Shown: positions 1-9,333 of the stretch, piece after piece
How positions within the stretch are numbered: the first letter of the stretch is position 1
Layout of the letters: each line of letters begins with the position of its first letter
NCBI RefSeq assembly: GCF_000521505.1
Contig: NZ_CP003915.1
Span: forward strand, 4,526,001-4,590,000
Origin: Advenella mimigardefordensis DPN7
Lineage (GTDB): Bacteria > Pseudomonadota > Gammaproteobacteria > Burkholderiales > Burkholderiaceae_B
Direction: 5' to 3'
Length of the DNA stretch: 64,000 nucleotides
The notes under the pieces: model-generated
Database searches by the model: none
What the model was told of the DNA's origin: nothing
Seen by the model: the letters and a program-made list of their open reading frames with translations, nothing else
Program-made: the position numbers and the translations under genes

Positions 1-2
1 TA

Positions 3-158
3 TTGTGGGATGCCCGACTGCCGGCTGGCGGACAGGCCACACCAATGACCTATCTGAACAGCAAAAATGAGCAGATGGTTGTCCTGGTTGTCGGCGGACA
101 TGGTTCTATCGGCACCAAACTGGGCGACTACGTCATGGCCTACAAACTGGCTCAGTAA
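3..158 (+). CDS. PQQ-dependent glucose/quinate-type dehydrogenase, C-terminal fragment
   Basis: Only the last 51 codons are inside the window; the gene starts to the left. The visible peptide contains LPAGGQATPMTY and, near its end, GGHGSIGTKLGDYVMAY. Both resemble the closing blade of membrane-bound quinoprotein glucose dehydrogenases and quinate dehydrogenases, which oxidise sugars or polyols in the periplasm and pass electrons to ubiquinone. The reading frame ends in TAA. The IclR gene behind it is convergent, with about 100 bp between the stops and no convincing terminator in that gap. Glucose and quinate subfamilies cannot be separated from this piece. Confidence 0.75.
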   Translation: MWDARLPAGGQATPMTYLNSKNEQMVVLVVGGHGSIGTKLGDYVMAYKLAQ

Positions 159-264
159 CAAGGCGGTATCGCAGAAAGCAGTACCGCAGGGACGTTGTCG
201 CCACAGCCCCGAGGCTGGCGGCAGCGTTGTCGCCCCACTCGCAAGCCTGCGCGCCAACAGCGGA

Positions 265-1050
265 TTATTGATGCCCCAGTCGACGCGAGATGCGCTCTGC
301 CGTCTCCAGCAGCATCGGACGTATGGCGTCGGCCGACGGTGTATGCAAGGCGTCAATCCGCGCGATATGCGGCACATTAACAGCTGCAATAACCTGCCCG
401 TGCTCATTGCGCACGGGTGCCGCAATATTGGTCACCCCCTGGATCTGGCGACTTTTCATCACCGAACACCCGGCTTTTCTGACACTGGCCAGTTGCCGGC
501 GCAGCTGCGCTTCCGTCAGGGTGAGTTCGCCGTCGGTAGGCACGTGGGTCTGCAGCATGCGTTCACGTTCCTCATCATTACAGAATGCCAGCAGCACCTG
601 CCCCGACGAGGTATCACCCAGGCCCATTTCCGTGCCCAGCTTTAAGCTGAGGGACCAGCGGGCCGGGCTGTCCACCTGGGCGATAATGACCAGCCTGCCC
701 TGTCGGTAAATACTCAGATGACAGGACTGCTGGCATTGTACGGCCAGCTCCTGCAACAGCGGCAAGGCGCATTCAGTGAGCTGGCGTACGGGATAATGGC
801 GATGCGCAAGATGAAACAGTCGCAGTGTAAGGGTATAGCGATCGCCCGCATCAGCAGCAATATAGCCCAGTTCCTGGAGCACAATCACCATGCGGAAAAT
901 TTCACTGACCGAGCGCCCCAGCCGGGCGCTTAGTTCATTCATGGTGCAACCTTGCGGGCTTTCGCTCAGCACTTCAAGAATCGCCATCCCTTTTTCCAGC
1001 GCAGGCGCAGAATAGCGTGATGGGTTAGCACCGGGCGTCTTTTCAGTCAT
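265..1050 (-). CDS. IclR family transcriptional regulator
   Basis: The 261-residue protein has the usual IclR length and layout. An N-terminal winged helix-turn-helix covers about residues 15-75 (ALEKGMAILEVLSE, then MNELSARLGRSVSEIFRM). A C-terminal effector-binding domain follows, with the family segment SGQVLLAF around residue 150. IclR proteins bind small carboxylates or aromatics and usually control a neighbouring catabolic operon. The gene is divergent from the dehydrogenase gene starting at 1246, with 195 bp between them, so that gene is the most likely target. The effector is not predictable from the sequence. Confidence 0.9.
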   Translation of the reverse strand: MTEKTPGANPSRYSAPALEKGMAILEVLSESPQGCTMNELSARLGRSVSEIFRMVIVLQELGYIAADAGDRYTLTLRLFHLAHRHYPVRQLTECALPLLQELAVQCQQSCHLSIYRQGRLVIIAQVDSPARWSLSLKLGTEMGLGDTSSGQVLLAFCNDEERERMLQTHVPTDGELTLTEAQLRRQLASVRKAGCSVMKSRQIQGVTNIAAPVRNEHGQVIAAVNVPHIARIDALHTPSADAIRPMLLETAERISRRLGHQ

Positions 1051-1173
1051 AAAATTGAAGTTTTACTGATAAAAATGATGTCAGAGTATACGAGGTTTTG
1101 CCTGGCTCTGGTCGGGTATTGGGGTAAATACTCAGTTAAGGAACGAGAGCGATGATTGAAGCGCGCCGGTTAA

Positions 1174-1992
<819 letters not shown>

Positions 1993-2098
1993 TCGTGCAG
2001 GCCGGTTTTGTCGGACCGGGCCAAACCGGCACTGAATACCGTTTACTACCGGCAAAAAAGAGTAGCGGGATCCGACAACGCCTCTGTTCAAAAATCAT

Positions 2099-2140
2099 AA
2101 AGCGTGCTCACCTCCCGGCTGGCACGCTTTATTGCTTTTG
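2099..2140 (+). terminator. rho-independent terminator after the SDR gene
   Basis: AAAGCGTGC (2099-2107) pairs perfectly with GCACGCTTT (2122-2130). A T-rich stretch follows that repeats ttattgct. It lies about 105 bp after the stop of the dehydrogenase gene on the same strand. Confidence 0.75.
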
Positions 2141-2231
2141 CTTTATTGCTTTATTGCTCTTGGCATTGGCCGCATGGGTCGCCCCCCTGGTCTCTATCGT
2201 CCCCATTGAGCCTGCACAATAACACCAGATA

Positions 2232-2290
2232 CAAAAATCCCCGCCTGATCGGATCCTTATTGTTTTTAACGGCAGATCCGGGCGGGGATT
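2232..2290 (-). terminator. rho-independent terminator of the TctABC operon
   Basis: AATCCCCGCC (2236-2245) pairs with GGCGGGGATT (2281-2290), and an inner CGGATC/GATCCG pair extends the structure. Read on the minus strand, TTTTTG follows the stem. It begins 20 bp beyond the tctA stop. With the facing terminator at 2099-2140 it separates the two convergent units. Confidence 0.8.
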
Positions 2291-2309
2291 ATTCTTTCAG
2301 AACGAGGGC

Positions 2310-3815
2310 TTAATCTTCTTCGACGAAGGTTTCCTCGCGTTTCTTGCGAATGGATGGGATAGCGACGATCACCACAAGAATGGCAGCAACGATCAGCAGT
2401 GACATGGACAATGGTCGTGTGACAAAGGTCGTGAAATCACCCCGTGATAGCAACAGGGCGCGACGGAAGTTTTCTTCCATCATAGGCCCCAGTACCAGAC
2501 CCAGCAGCAAAGGCGCGCCTTCGCATTTCAGCTTGCTCCAGAAGTATCCGATAATGCCGAAAATCGCCATGATATAAATATCAAACACGTTGTAGTTCAG
2601 CGAATACACACCAACCGAGCAGAACAGCACGATCGCCGGGAACAGCACGCGGTATGGCACTTTGAGCAGTTTGACCCACAGGCCGATCAGCGGCAGGTTC
2701 AGAATAACCAGCATCAGGTTACCAATCCACATGGACACGATCAGACCCCAGAACAGATCGGGGTTGCTGCTCATGACCTGAGGGCCAGGCTGAATATTAT
2801 GAATCGTCATTGCACCCACCATCAGCGCAGTAACGGCGTTACCCGGAATACCCAATGTGAGCAGCGGGATGAACGAGGTTTGTGCCGCTGCGTTATTGGC
2901 AGACTCAGGGCCAGCCAGACCGGCCGGGTGACCTTTACCGAAGCGCTCAGGATTTTTGGAGAGTTTTTTCTCCAGGGTATAGGACGCGAACGATGAAAGC
3001 ACCGCGCCGCCACCAGGCAGAATACCCAATGCAGAACCCAGCAGCGTACCGCGCATGACGGCAGGAGCAGCTTCCTTGAATTCCTTTTTGTTCGGGTACA
3101 GGCTGCCGATTTTGTCGGTAATGTCGACACGGTTTTCCTTTTGCGCCAGGTTGTTCATGATCTCTGCCAGGCCGAAAACGCCCATCGCTACCACGGCAAA
3201 GTCAATCCCGTCCTGCAGCTCTGGTACGCCAAAGTCGAAGCGGGCCACGCCAGAGTTCACGTCGGTGCCCACCATACCCAGCAGCAGGCCCAGCAAAATC
3301 ATGCAGATCGCTTTAGGCAACGAGCCGGAAGCCAGCACCACCGCACCAATCAGACCCAGCACCATTAACGAGAAGTACTCAGCCGGTCCGAACTTGAAGG
3401 CCACCTCAGCCAGAGGCGGAGCGAACGCGGCCAACAGCACAGTAGCGAAACAGCCGGCAAAGAACGAACCCAGTGCAGCGATGGCAAGTGCAGCCCCCGC
3501 TCGCCCGTTCTTGGCCATCTGGTGACCGTCGAGCACCGTGACCACCGCCGAGGTTTCCCCCGGTAGCGCCACCAGAATCGCCGTCGTTGACCCCCCGTAC
3601 TGGGAGCCATAGTAAATCCCGGCGAGCATAATCAGACCGGCGACAGGAGGCAGAACGTAAGTGAGTGGCAGCAGCATGGCGATGGTGGGCACAGGGCCGA
3701 TACCAGGCAGCACGCCGATCAGTGTTCCAAGAATACAACCGAGTAGCGCATACAGCAGATTTTCAGGCGTGAACGCCACTGAAAACCCCAGCGCCAAATG
3801 TTCAAGTAATTCCAT
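2310..3815 (-). CDS. tctA: tripartite tricarboxylate transporter, large permease TctA
   Basis: A 501-residue polytopic inner-membrane protein of the TctA family, the standard length. Conserved Gly/Pro-rich stretches are near the N-terminus (GTLIGVLPGIGPVPTIAMLL) and in the middle (GPESANNAAAQTSFIPLL, then TLGIPGNAVTALM). These correspond to the duplicated substrate-pathway motifs of the family. TctA works with the small subunit TctB and a periplasmic Bug protein to import carboxylates using an ion gradient. Both partners are encoded directly upstream, and tctB ends 4 bp before this start. It is a paralogue of the permease at 25902-27440. The transported acid is unknown. Confidence 0.93.
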   Translation of the reverse strand: MELLEHLALGFSVAFTPENLLYALLGCILGTLIGVLPGIGPVPTIAMLLPLTYVLPPVAGLIMLAGIYYGSQYGGSTTAILVALPGETSAVVTVLDGHQMAKNGRAGAALAIAALGSFFAGCFATVLLAAFAPPLAEVAFKFGPAEYFSLMVLGLIGAVVLASGSLPKAICMILLGLLLGMVGTDVNSGVARFDFGVPELQDGIDFAVVAMGVFGLAEIMNNLAQKENRVDITDKIGSLYPNKKEFKEAAPAVMRGTLLGSALGILPGGGAVLSSFASYTLEKKLSKNPERFGKGHPAGLAGPESANNAAAQTSFIPLLTLGIPGNAVTALMVGAMTIHNIQPGPQVMSSNPDLFWGLIVSMWIGNLMLVILNLPLIGLWVKLLKVPYRVLFPAIVLFCSVGVYSLNYNVFDIYIMAIFGIIGYFWSKLKCEGAPLLLGLVLGPMMEENFRRALLLSRGDFTTFVTRPLSMSLLIVAAILVVIVAIPSIRKKREETFVEED

Positions 3816-3819
3816 AGTG

Positions 3820-4365
3820 TTATTTTCCTTTGAGACGACGTGCCAGCGTCACGACAGCAATGATGAGTGACAGCGGAACGAAGATCTGCGCAAGCAGAGA
3901 CCATTCGCCGAACGGCACAGGCAGCATAGGGAAGATCAGACCGAGGCCCTTGATGAACGCAAGCCAGGTGAACAGCGTCAGGAAAATAGCATTGAAAATG
4001 GCGATTTTGATACTGAACTCATGACTGGCCAGGCTACTGAAGATGATCAGCAGAGGGACAGAAATATACAGTCCGAGATGGTCCAGCATAAGCGCAAAAA
4101 TGGCAATGGAGCCGATGATCAGAAAAAGAATATCCCAATCGAAATGCCCGATGTCTGTGTCGTCCTGTGGTTCGCCCCTTAGGGAGCCCATAAAGACAAC
4201 CGCACCAAGAAGAGCCAGGACCACACCCAGCCAGAATGGAAAATAACCCGGACCCATACGGGCAGGTGTACCCATGTCATAGGATTCGGAGAACACGGCA
4301 AAGCCCACTCCGATCACAATGAACATGACTCCTGACCAGAAATCCTGTTGATTTTTGATGTGCAT
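3820..4365 (-). CDS. tctB: tripartite tricarboxylate transporter, small permease TctB
   Basis: A 181-residue membrane protein with about four to five hydrophobic helices, consistent with the poorly conserved TctB family. The N-terminal segment WSGVMFIVIGVGFAVFSES and the GTPARMGPGYFPFWLG loop are family hallmarks. It lies between the Bug gene and tctA in the usual Bug-TctB-TctA order. The start ATG at 4365 follows the AAGGTTATTT region. The separation from tctA (4 bp) implies coupled translation. Confidence 0.9.
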   Translation of the reverse strand: MHIKNQQDFWSGVMFIVIGVGFAVFSESYDMGTPARMGPGYFPFWLGVVLALLGAVVFMGSLRGEPQDDTDIGHFDWDILFLIIGSIAIFALMLDHLGLYISVPLLIIFSSLASHEFSIKIAIFNAIFLTLFTWLAFIKGLGLIFPMLPVPFGEWSLLAQIFVPLSLIIAVVTLARRLKGK

Positions 4366-4408
4366 AAATAACCTTCGTTTTTTAATTTACTTGCGCAAGA
4401 ACATGCTG

Positions 4409-4425
4409 CGGCTGTCATGCAGCCG
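4409..4425 (-). promoter_or_regulatory. intercistronic hairpin between Bug and tctB genes
   Basis: CGGCTG, loop tcatg, CAGCCG forms a compact stem-loop in the gap of about 100 bp behind the binding-protein gene, with no T-run. Such hairpins commonly protect the upstream message so that the periplasmic protein is made in excess of the permeases. That role is inference here. Confidence 0.45.
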
Positions 4426-4467
4426 GGATGCCCAGTCCCGGATGCACGTGACAGTCAGCCTGATGCG

Positions 4468-5451
4468 TCAGTCGAGCTTGATATTGCCCTTCTTGACCAC
4501 GTCCTTGGCCCAATCGAATTGTTGCTGAATTTCCTTGCCGAATTCTTCGGGGGTGTTACCGGAAACGAATGCGCCCTGTTTTTCCAGCGCTTCAACAACT
4601 TTGGGATCTTTCAGTGCTTCTACCGCCACACTGTTGAGTTTATCGATCACTTCCTTGGGTGTGCCGGCAGGAGCCAGAAGGCCATACCAGACAGGCTGAT
4701 TCAGGTTTTCATAACCAAGCTCAGCGAAAGTGGGTACATCTTTGAGAGCAGGCAAGCGCTCTTTCCAGGCGATTGCCAGAGGCCGCAGGTTGCCACCTTG
4801 AATCTGGGGTAATGATGAAGGCAGATTGTCGAACAGAATTTGTATCTGTCCGCCGACAGCGTCGGTTACGGCTGGGCCCGAGCCACGGTAAGGCACGTGC
4901 ACAATATCGGTTTGGGTGGTTTGTTTAAAGGCTTCTCCGGCCAGGTGCAGCACGCCGCAGGTACCAGAGGAACCGTAGGAATACTTGCCTGGGTTGGCCT
5001 TGATTTCTTCAAGAAAGGACTTGAAATCCTGGGAAGGGAATTTTGGATTGACTTCCAGGATGTTGGGTACGTTGGCGAAGTTGACTACGGGTGCGAAATC
5101 TTTCAGCGCATCGTAGCCCAGGCCTGTTGGTTTGCATGCGGGATTAACCGCCATGGTTGAGACAGTGGCGATAGACAGCGTATAGCCATCCGGTTTGGCA
5201 CGGGCCGCTTCAGTCGCACCCAGTGCACCGCCAGCGCCGCCTTTGTTTTCAACGACCATGGGTTTGCCCAGAATGTCACTCATTTTTGACGTCACAACAC
5301 GGGCAACGATATCTGTAGAGCCGCCGGGTGCAAACGGCACAATCACGCGAATAGGTTTACTTGGATAATCCTGTGCCTGTGCAGGGCCCATGGCTACGGC
5401 ACTGAGGCAAAGAGCGGCTGTAACAACTGAAAAAAGGGTACGCTTTTTCAT
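4468..5451 (-). CDS. Bug family (TctC-like) periplasmic solute-binding protein
   Basis: The 327-residue product starts with a clear Sec signal peptide (MKKRTLFSVVTAALCLSAVA, probably cut after AQAQ). The mature protein opens with the Bug signature YPSKPIRVIVPFAPGGSTD, and a later YGLLAPAGTPKEVIDKLN is also typical. Bug proteins bind carboxylates or amides in the periplasm; this one should feed the TctAB pair encoded downstream. I prefer ATG 5451 to the ATG at 5457 because the AAGGA site lies too close to the latter. The upstream region is long (about 600 bp) and carries direct repeats at 5510-5562. Confidence 0.92.
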   Translation of the reverse strand: MKKRTLFSVVTAALCLSAVAMGPAQAQDYPSKPIRVIVPFAPGGSTDIVARVVTSKMSDILGKPMVVENKGGAGGALGATEAARAKPDGYTLSIATVSTMAVNPACKPTGLGYDALKDFAPVVNFANVPNILEVNPKFPSQDFKSFLEEIKANPGKYSYGSSGTCGVLHLAGEAFKQTTQTDIVHVPYRGSGPAVTDAVGGQIQILFDNLPSSLPQIQGGNLRPLAIAWKERLPALKDVPTFAELGYENLNQPVWYGLLAPAGTPKEVIDKLNSVAVEALKDPKVVEALEKQGAFVSGNTPEEFGKEIQQQFDWAKDVVKKGNIKLD

Positions 5452-5509
5452 TGACATTCCTTGGTTATAGAATTCTCGGAGATGGCATCATTTCAGATGC
5501 AATCCTGGC

Positions 5510-5562
5510 GGCTTTAATTCAAACACCGTGGCGGATTGCGCGCACTTGGCTTTAATTAAAAC
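5510..5562 (-). promoter_or_regulatory. direct repeats upstream of the Bug gene, possible operator pair
   Basis: GGCTTTAATTCAAAC (5510-5524) and GGCTTTAATTAAAAC (5548-5562) match at 14 of 15 positions and start 38 bp apart. The second contains the palindrome TTTAATTAAA. They begin about 60 bp upstream of the binding-protein start, a plausible place for a regulator. No regulator gene is adjacent. Confidence 0.4.
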
Positions 5563-6071
5563 AAGATAGTATTAAGGAACATGCACCGGAGGCAAGCCTT
5601 AATAATTGAACTTAGGGTAATTGCGTAGACATTGATGCCTTGTAACCGCGCAGTAATGTGATGTCCTGGTGCGCTGTGTTTGCGCAAACGCTCCGCTATG
5701 AGACAAATGTGATACTACAACTGATGTGCATGTGAATTCCGCGATTGCCCAGGGTTTAACATCATATGGCCTCAGGTTTACACATATGTGAATAATTCAA
5801 GAAGTGCCTGCTGGCGCACAACCATTCATTGTCTGATATCCGATATGGCTGTACTGGCGGGTGGTGTCATCGTCGACAGCAGCATGCATGATGATTACGC
5901 ATGCGCAAAGCCAGGGCCCGGTTTTTTCGGCCCTGCAGTCATTCTGAAACAAATAGCGCGTGCAACACAATACCGGCGGCAAATGAACATTCGCCGTTCT
6001 GTCATCAGCGTGAGGCCCGCGAGCGCGCTGCATCCCGAATAACGCATCGGCATAGGCAACATCAACCAACA
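5563..6071. other. intergenic stretch without a recognisable gene
   Basis: About 500 bp between the Bug gene and the livM terminator. Open frames here are short, lack good ribosome sites and resemble nothing I know. The stretch contains the palindrome CACATATGTG (5781-5790) and an inverted repeat AGGGCC/GGCCCT around 5913-5934 whose T-run lies in the loop, so it is not a standard terminator. Confidence 0.5.
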
Positions 6072-6110
6072 GAAAACAAAACAGCCCGCCAGGGCAGTCT
6101 GAGGCGGGCT
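6072..6110 (-). terminator. rho-independent terminator of the first liv operon
   Basis: AGCCCGCC (6083-6090) and GGCGGGCT (6103-6110) pair. On the minus strand the stem is followed by tgttttgttttctg. It lies 33 bp past the livM stop. Confidence 0.8.
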
Positions 6111-6142
6111 GAAGGCATTTGCGGCAGGGCCGCAGGGGGTAA

Positions 6143-7123
6143 CTACTGCTTGTTGCGATTGGCCGGCAGCAGGGCCAGCAGCTCGCCGACAATACCCTTG
6201 CGGAAGGCCATCACACACAGGATGAAAATCAGCCCCATGACAATGGTGACCGATTCACCCAGCGTCTGAAACCACTGAATACCGGTAGAACTGGCCAGAA
6301 CACGTCCGATATCGCCGATTTTGTTCTCGATAAACACCACGATCAGCGCGCCGATCACAGGCCCGGTAAAGGTACCCACGCCGCCGATCAGTGTCATCAG
6401 CACCACCGTGCCGGACATCTGCCACATGGCGTCTGACAGGGTTGCAGACACAAACACCAGGGTTTTGGTGGCACCCGCCAGGCCTGCCAGGCCTGCAGAC
6501 AGCACAAAGGCCAGCAGCTTGAACTTGTCTATGTCATAGCCCAGCGACACGGCACGCGGCTCGTTTTCCTTGATGGCATGCAACACCTGACCAAAGGGGG
6601 ACTTGACGGTGCGCCAGCAGATGAAATAGCCGATGATGAAAATGACAATCACCAGATAGTACAGATTCAAATCATTGCTCAGGTCGATCAGGCCAAACAG
6701 CTTGCCGCGTGGCACGCCTTGCAGGCCATCTTCGCCACCGGTAAAAGGCGCCTGCAGAAAATAGAAGAAAACCATCTGCGCCATGGCAAGCGTAATCATG
6801 GTGAAATAAATGCCGCTGCGCCGGATGGCCAGCCAGCCCACAATCAATCCCAGCAGCGCGGCAATCACTACGCCAAATAGAATACCAAGCTCGGGCGACA
6901 GTCCCCAGATCTTGATGGCATGGCCGGCCGCATAAGCTGCACCACCGAAGAAAGCGGCATGGCCAAATGAGAGCAGGCCTACATAACCCAGCAGCAGATT
7001 GAAGGCGCAGGCGAACAGCGCATAACACAGGATTTTCATGACGAAAATCGGATAGACACCCAAAGCAGGCAGAAAGGCCAGTGCCAGGGCAAAAATCAGC
7101 AAGGCAAGCAGTTGGCGGTTCAT
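6143..7123 (-). CDS. livM: branched-chain amino acid-type ABC permease, LivM-like
   Basis: A 326-residue hydrophobic protein with about eight to ten membrane segments. The family stretch GYVGLLSFGHAAFFGGAAY is near residue 50, and a cytoplasmic contact loop for the ATPases, SPFGQVLHAIKENEPRAVSL, is near 195. It should pair with the LivH-like subunit encoded just upstream; the two reading frames overlap by 4 bp (ATGA). It is the last gene of the five-gene set livG-livF-binding protein-livH-livM and is followed by a terminator. Liv-type importers also take amides, urea and aromatic acids, so the substrate is open. Confidence 0.93.
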   Translation of the reverse strand: MNRQLLALLIFALALAFLPALGVYPIFVMKILCYALFACAFNLLLGYVGLLSFGHAAFFGGAAYAAGHAIKIWGLSPELGILFGVVIAALLGLIVGWLAIRRSGIYFTMITLAMAQMVFFYFLQAPFTGGEDGLQGVPRGKLFGLIDLSNDLNLYYLVIVIFIIGYFICWRTVKSPFGQVLHAIKENEPRAVSLGYDIDKFKLLAFVLSAGLAGLAGATKTLVFVSATLSDAMWQMSGTVVLMTLIGGVGTFTGPVIGALIVVFIENKIGDIGRVLASSTGIQWFQTLGESVTIVMGLIFILCVMAFRKGIVGELLALLPANRNKQ

Positions 7124-8007
7124 TTCACTTTCCCGAAGAGTCCGGCTGGACGCAATAATAAGACAATTGCCATAATAATGAAGACGACCGTGCTGGACGC
7201 TTCCGGCCAGAATACTTTGGTGAGCCCTTCAATGACGCCCAGTCCGAGACCGGTGACAATCGAGCCCATAATAGAGCCCATGCCACCAATCACCACCACA
7301 GCGAATACGACAATAATAAGATTCGATCCCATCAGCGGGGATACCTGCAGCACCGGTGCTGCCAGCACGCCGGCAAAACCGGCCAGGGCAACGCCAAAGC
7401 CATACGTGAGCGTAACCATGAGCGGCACATTGATGCCGAAGGCTTCCACCAGCTTGGAGTTCTCGGTGCCGGCGCGCAGCAAGGCGCCCAGCCTGGTACG
7501 CTCAATCACATACCAGGTCACCAGGCAGGCGATAATCGACGCGGCGACCACCCAGCCGCGATAGATGGGCAGCACCATGAATCCCAGGTTGACTGCGCCA
7601 CGCAATGATTCGGGCGTCGGATAAGGCTGTCCGGATACGCCGTACATACTGCGGAAAATACCTTCAATAAGCAGGGTCAGGCCGAAAGTGAGCAGCAGGC
7701 CGTATAAGTGATCCAGCTTGTACAGATGACGCAACAGCAGCCGCTCGATGATAATGCCGAGCAGGCCCACAACGAGCGGAGCAACAATCAGCATGACCCA
7801 GTAGTTCAGGCCCAGAAACTGCAGGCCCATCCACGCCACGAAGGCTCCGAGCATATACAGTGCGCCGTGAGCGAAGTTAATCACATTGAGCAGGCCGAAG
7901 ATCACGGCCAGGCCAAGCGATAGCACTGCATAGAAAGAGCCGTTCACCAGGCCCAGCAGAATCTGGCCCAGAAAAGCAGCAAGGGGTATGCCAAAAATGG
8001 TAATCAT
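7120..8007 (-). CDS. livH: branched-chain amino acid-type ABC permease, LivH-like
   Basis: A 295-residue inner-membrane protein of LivH length. Family motifs are GLVNGSFYAVLSLGLAVIFG, LLNVINFAHGALYMLGAF at the N-terminus and GTENSKLVEAFGINV in the ATPase-contact loop. It would form the heterodimeric channel with LivM. It lies 85 bp downstream of the binding-protein gene, and that gap holds a 9-bp hairpin. Translation is coupled to livM by an ATGA overlap. Confidence 0.93.
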   Translation of the reverse strand: MITIFGIPLAAFLGQILLGLVNGSFYAVLSLGLAVIFGLLNVINFAHGALYMLGAFVAWMGLQFLGLNYWVMLIVAPLVVGLLGIIIERLLLRHLYKLDHLYGLLLTFGLTLLIEGIFRSMYGVSGQPYPTPESLRGAVNLGFMVLPIYRGWVVAASIIACLVTWYVIERTRLGALLRAGTENSKLVEAFGINVPLMVTLTYGFGVALAGFAGVLAAPVLQVSPLMGSNLIIVVFAVVVIGGMGSIMGSIVTGLGLGVIEGLTKVFWPEASSTVVFIIMAIVLLLRPAGLFGKVK

Positions 8008-8048
8008 ATTTCAATGACTGAGTCGGTTTAAATAACATGTATGAATCC

Positions 8049-8075
8049 GGCAGGCACTCAAGTGGTGTGCCTGCC
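8049..8075 (-). promoter_or_regulatory. intercistronic hairpin after the liv binding-protein gene
   Basis: GGCAGGCAC (8049-8057) pairs perfectly with GTGCCTGCC (8067-8075) around a 9-nt loop, with no T-run. It lies between the binding-protein and permease genes and may stabilise the upstream mRNA or reduce read-through. This is position-based inference. Confidence 0.5.
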
Positions 8076-8092
8076 AGAATAGGCCTGCAGAA

Positions 8093-9289
8093 TCAGAGCT
8101 TGCAGGTTGATTCGCTTTCAGGACCGTAAGCAACATCGCCCGGTACCTTTTCCACCACCTTGTAATAATCCCAAGGTCCTTTGGACTCTTCCGGTGTTTT
8201 CACCTGCATCAGATACATATCATGCACGACCAGGCCGTCCTTGCGGGTCACACCGTCTTTCATGAACATATTGTTGATCTTGTTGGATTTGAACCATTTG
8301 ATGATTTCATCACCGTTATCGGTTTTGGTTTCCGCCACGGCTTTCAGGTACGTACCCACGGCCGCATAGTCACCGGCCTGCAGGAACGATGGCTTGCGCT
8401 TGACCCGGTCTTCGAATTTCTTAGACCAGGCGCGTGACTCATCATCCTGATCCCAGTACCAGGAAGACGTCAGGTATAGGCCCTGTGTGGTTTTCAGGCC
8501 AAGCGAGTGCACGTCGTTAATGAACACCAGCAGCCCTGCAGGCTTGATGGCAGGAAATACACCGAATTCGCTGCCGGCTTTCATGGAGTTGATGAAGTCG
8601 CCGCCGGCATTGGCCAGACCCATGATCTGTGCGCCGGAAGACTGCGCCTGCAGCATGTAGGAAGAGAAGTCGGTGGTACCCAGTGGCACGCGTACCGAAC
8701 CCACTACTTCACCCTTGTTGGCTTTGACAACCGTGGTGGTATCGGCCTCAAGAGAGTGACCGAAAGCATAGTCGGCGGTCAGGAAAAACCATTTGGTGCC
8801 GCCCTGTTTAACCACAGCGCCACCGGTTACATTGGCCAGCGCCTTGGTGTTGTATGCATAGTGAATGGTGTAAGGCGTACAGTTTGCATTGGTCAGCGCC
8901 GTGGTACCTGGGCCGATGGCAATATAGGGCACTTTCTTGCCGGCTGCAACCGCGGCGGATGCCAGTGCCGTAGCCGAGTTGGTGCCGCCAATAATCATGT
9001 CGACTTTATCCTGGTCAATCCATTGCCGTACCCGGGCCGATGCCACGTCGGCCTTGTTCTGGTGATCGGCGCTGAGCACTTCGATTTTCTTACCATCGAT
9101 CGCACCACCGGCGTCTTCGATCGCCATTTTGATCGCTTCCACACCACCCTTGCCATCAATATCGGAATAGACGCCTGACATATCGGTAATGAAACCGATG
9201 CGGATGACATCATCAGAAATGCCCGCAGCCATGGCCTGGGTGCCCAGCGTTGCCAGTGCAAGCGCGCAGAATGTTTTTGTGAGTCTCAT
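8093..9289 (-). CDS. liv-type ABC transporter substrate-binding protein
   Basis: A 398-residue periplasmic-binding-protein type 1 fold of the leucine/amide-binding family. Residues 1-21 (MRLTKTFCALALATLGTQAM) form a signal peptide, and the mature part begins with ISDDVIRIGFITDMSGVYSD. Further family features are MIGGTNSATALA and FFLTADYAFGHSLE. I chose ATG 9289 because GGAGAG lies 5-6 bases upstream; the frame extends to a TTG at 9337 without support. The gene lies 44 bp after livF in an operon order that places both ATPase genes first. The ligand is unknown. Confidence 0.9.
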   Translation of the reverse strand: MRLTKTFCALALATLGTQAMAAGISDDVIRIGFITDMSGVYSDIDGKGGVEAIKMAIEDAGGAIDGKKIEVLSADHQNKADVASARVRQWIDQDKVDMIIGGTNSATALASAAVAAGKKVPYIAIGPGTTALTNANCTPYTIHYAYNTKALANVTGGAVVKQGGTKWFFLTADYAFGHSLEADTTTVVKANKGEVVGSVRVPLGTTDFSSYMLQAQSSGAQIMGLANAGGDFINSMKAGSEFGVFPAIKPAGLLVFINDVHSLGLKTTQGLYLTSSWYWDQDDESRAWSKKFEDRVKRKPSFLQAGDYAAVGTYLKAVAETKTDNGDEIIKWFKSNKINNMFMKDGVTRKDGLVVHDMYLMQVKTPEESKGPWDYYKVVEKVPGDVAYGPESESTCKL

Positions 9290-9333
9290 CGTTACTCTCC
9301 AATAAATACCATTAATTGTTGTAGATGGGCTCG

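Noticed and set aside
162..190. Inverted repeat gcggta/taccgc behind the PQQ dehydrogenase as a terminator
   Set aside because: The stem is only 6 bp and no T-run follows on either strand.
67..645. Plus-strand open frame of 192 codons opposite the IclR gene
   Set aside because: It runs across the end of the PQQ dehydrogenase gene and antisense to the IclR gene, with no known motif. Both of those genes are well supported.
5913..5934. Inverted repeat AGGGCC/GGCCCT as a terminator
   Set aside because: The T-run lies in the loop and not after the stem, and no gene ends beside it.
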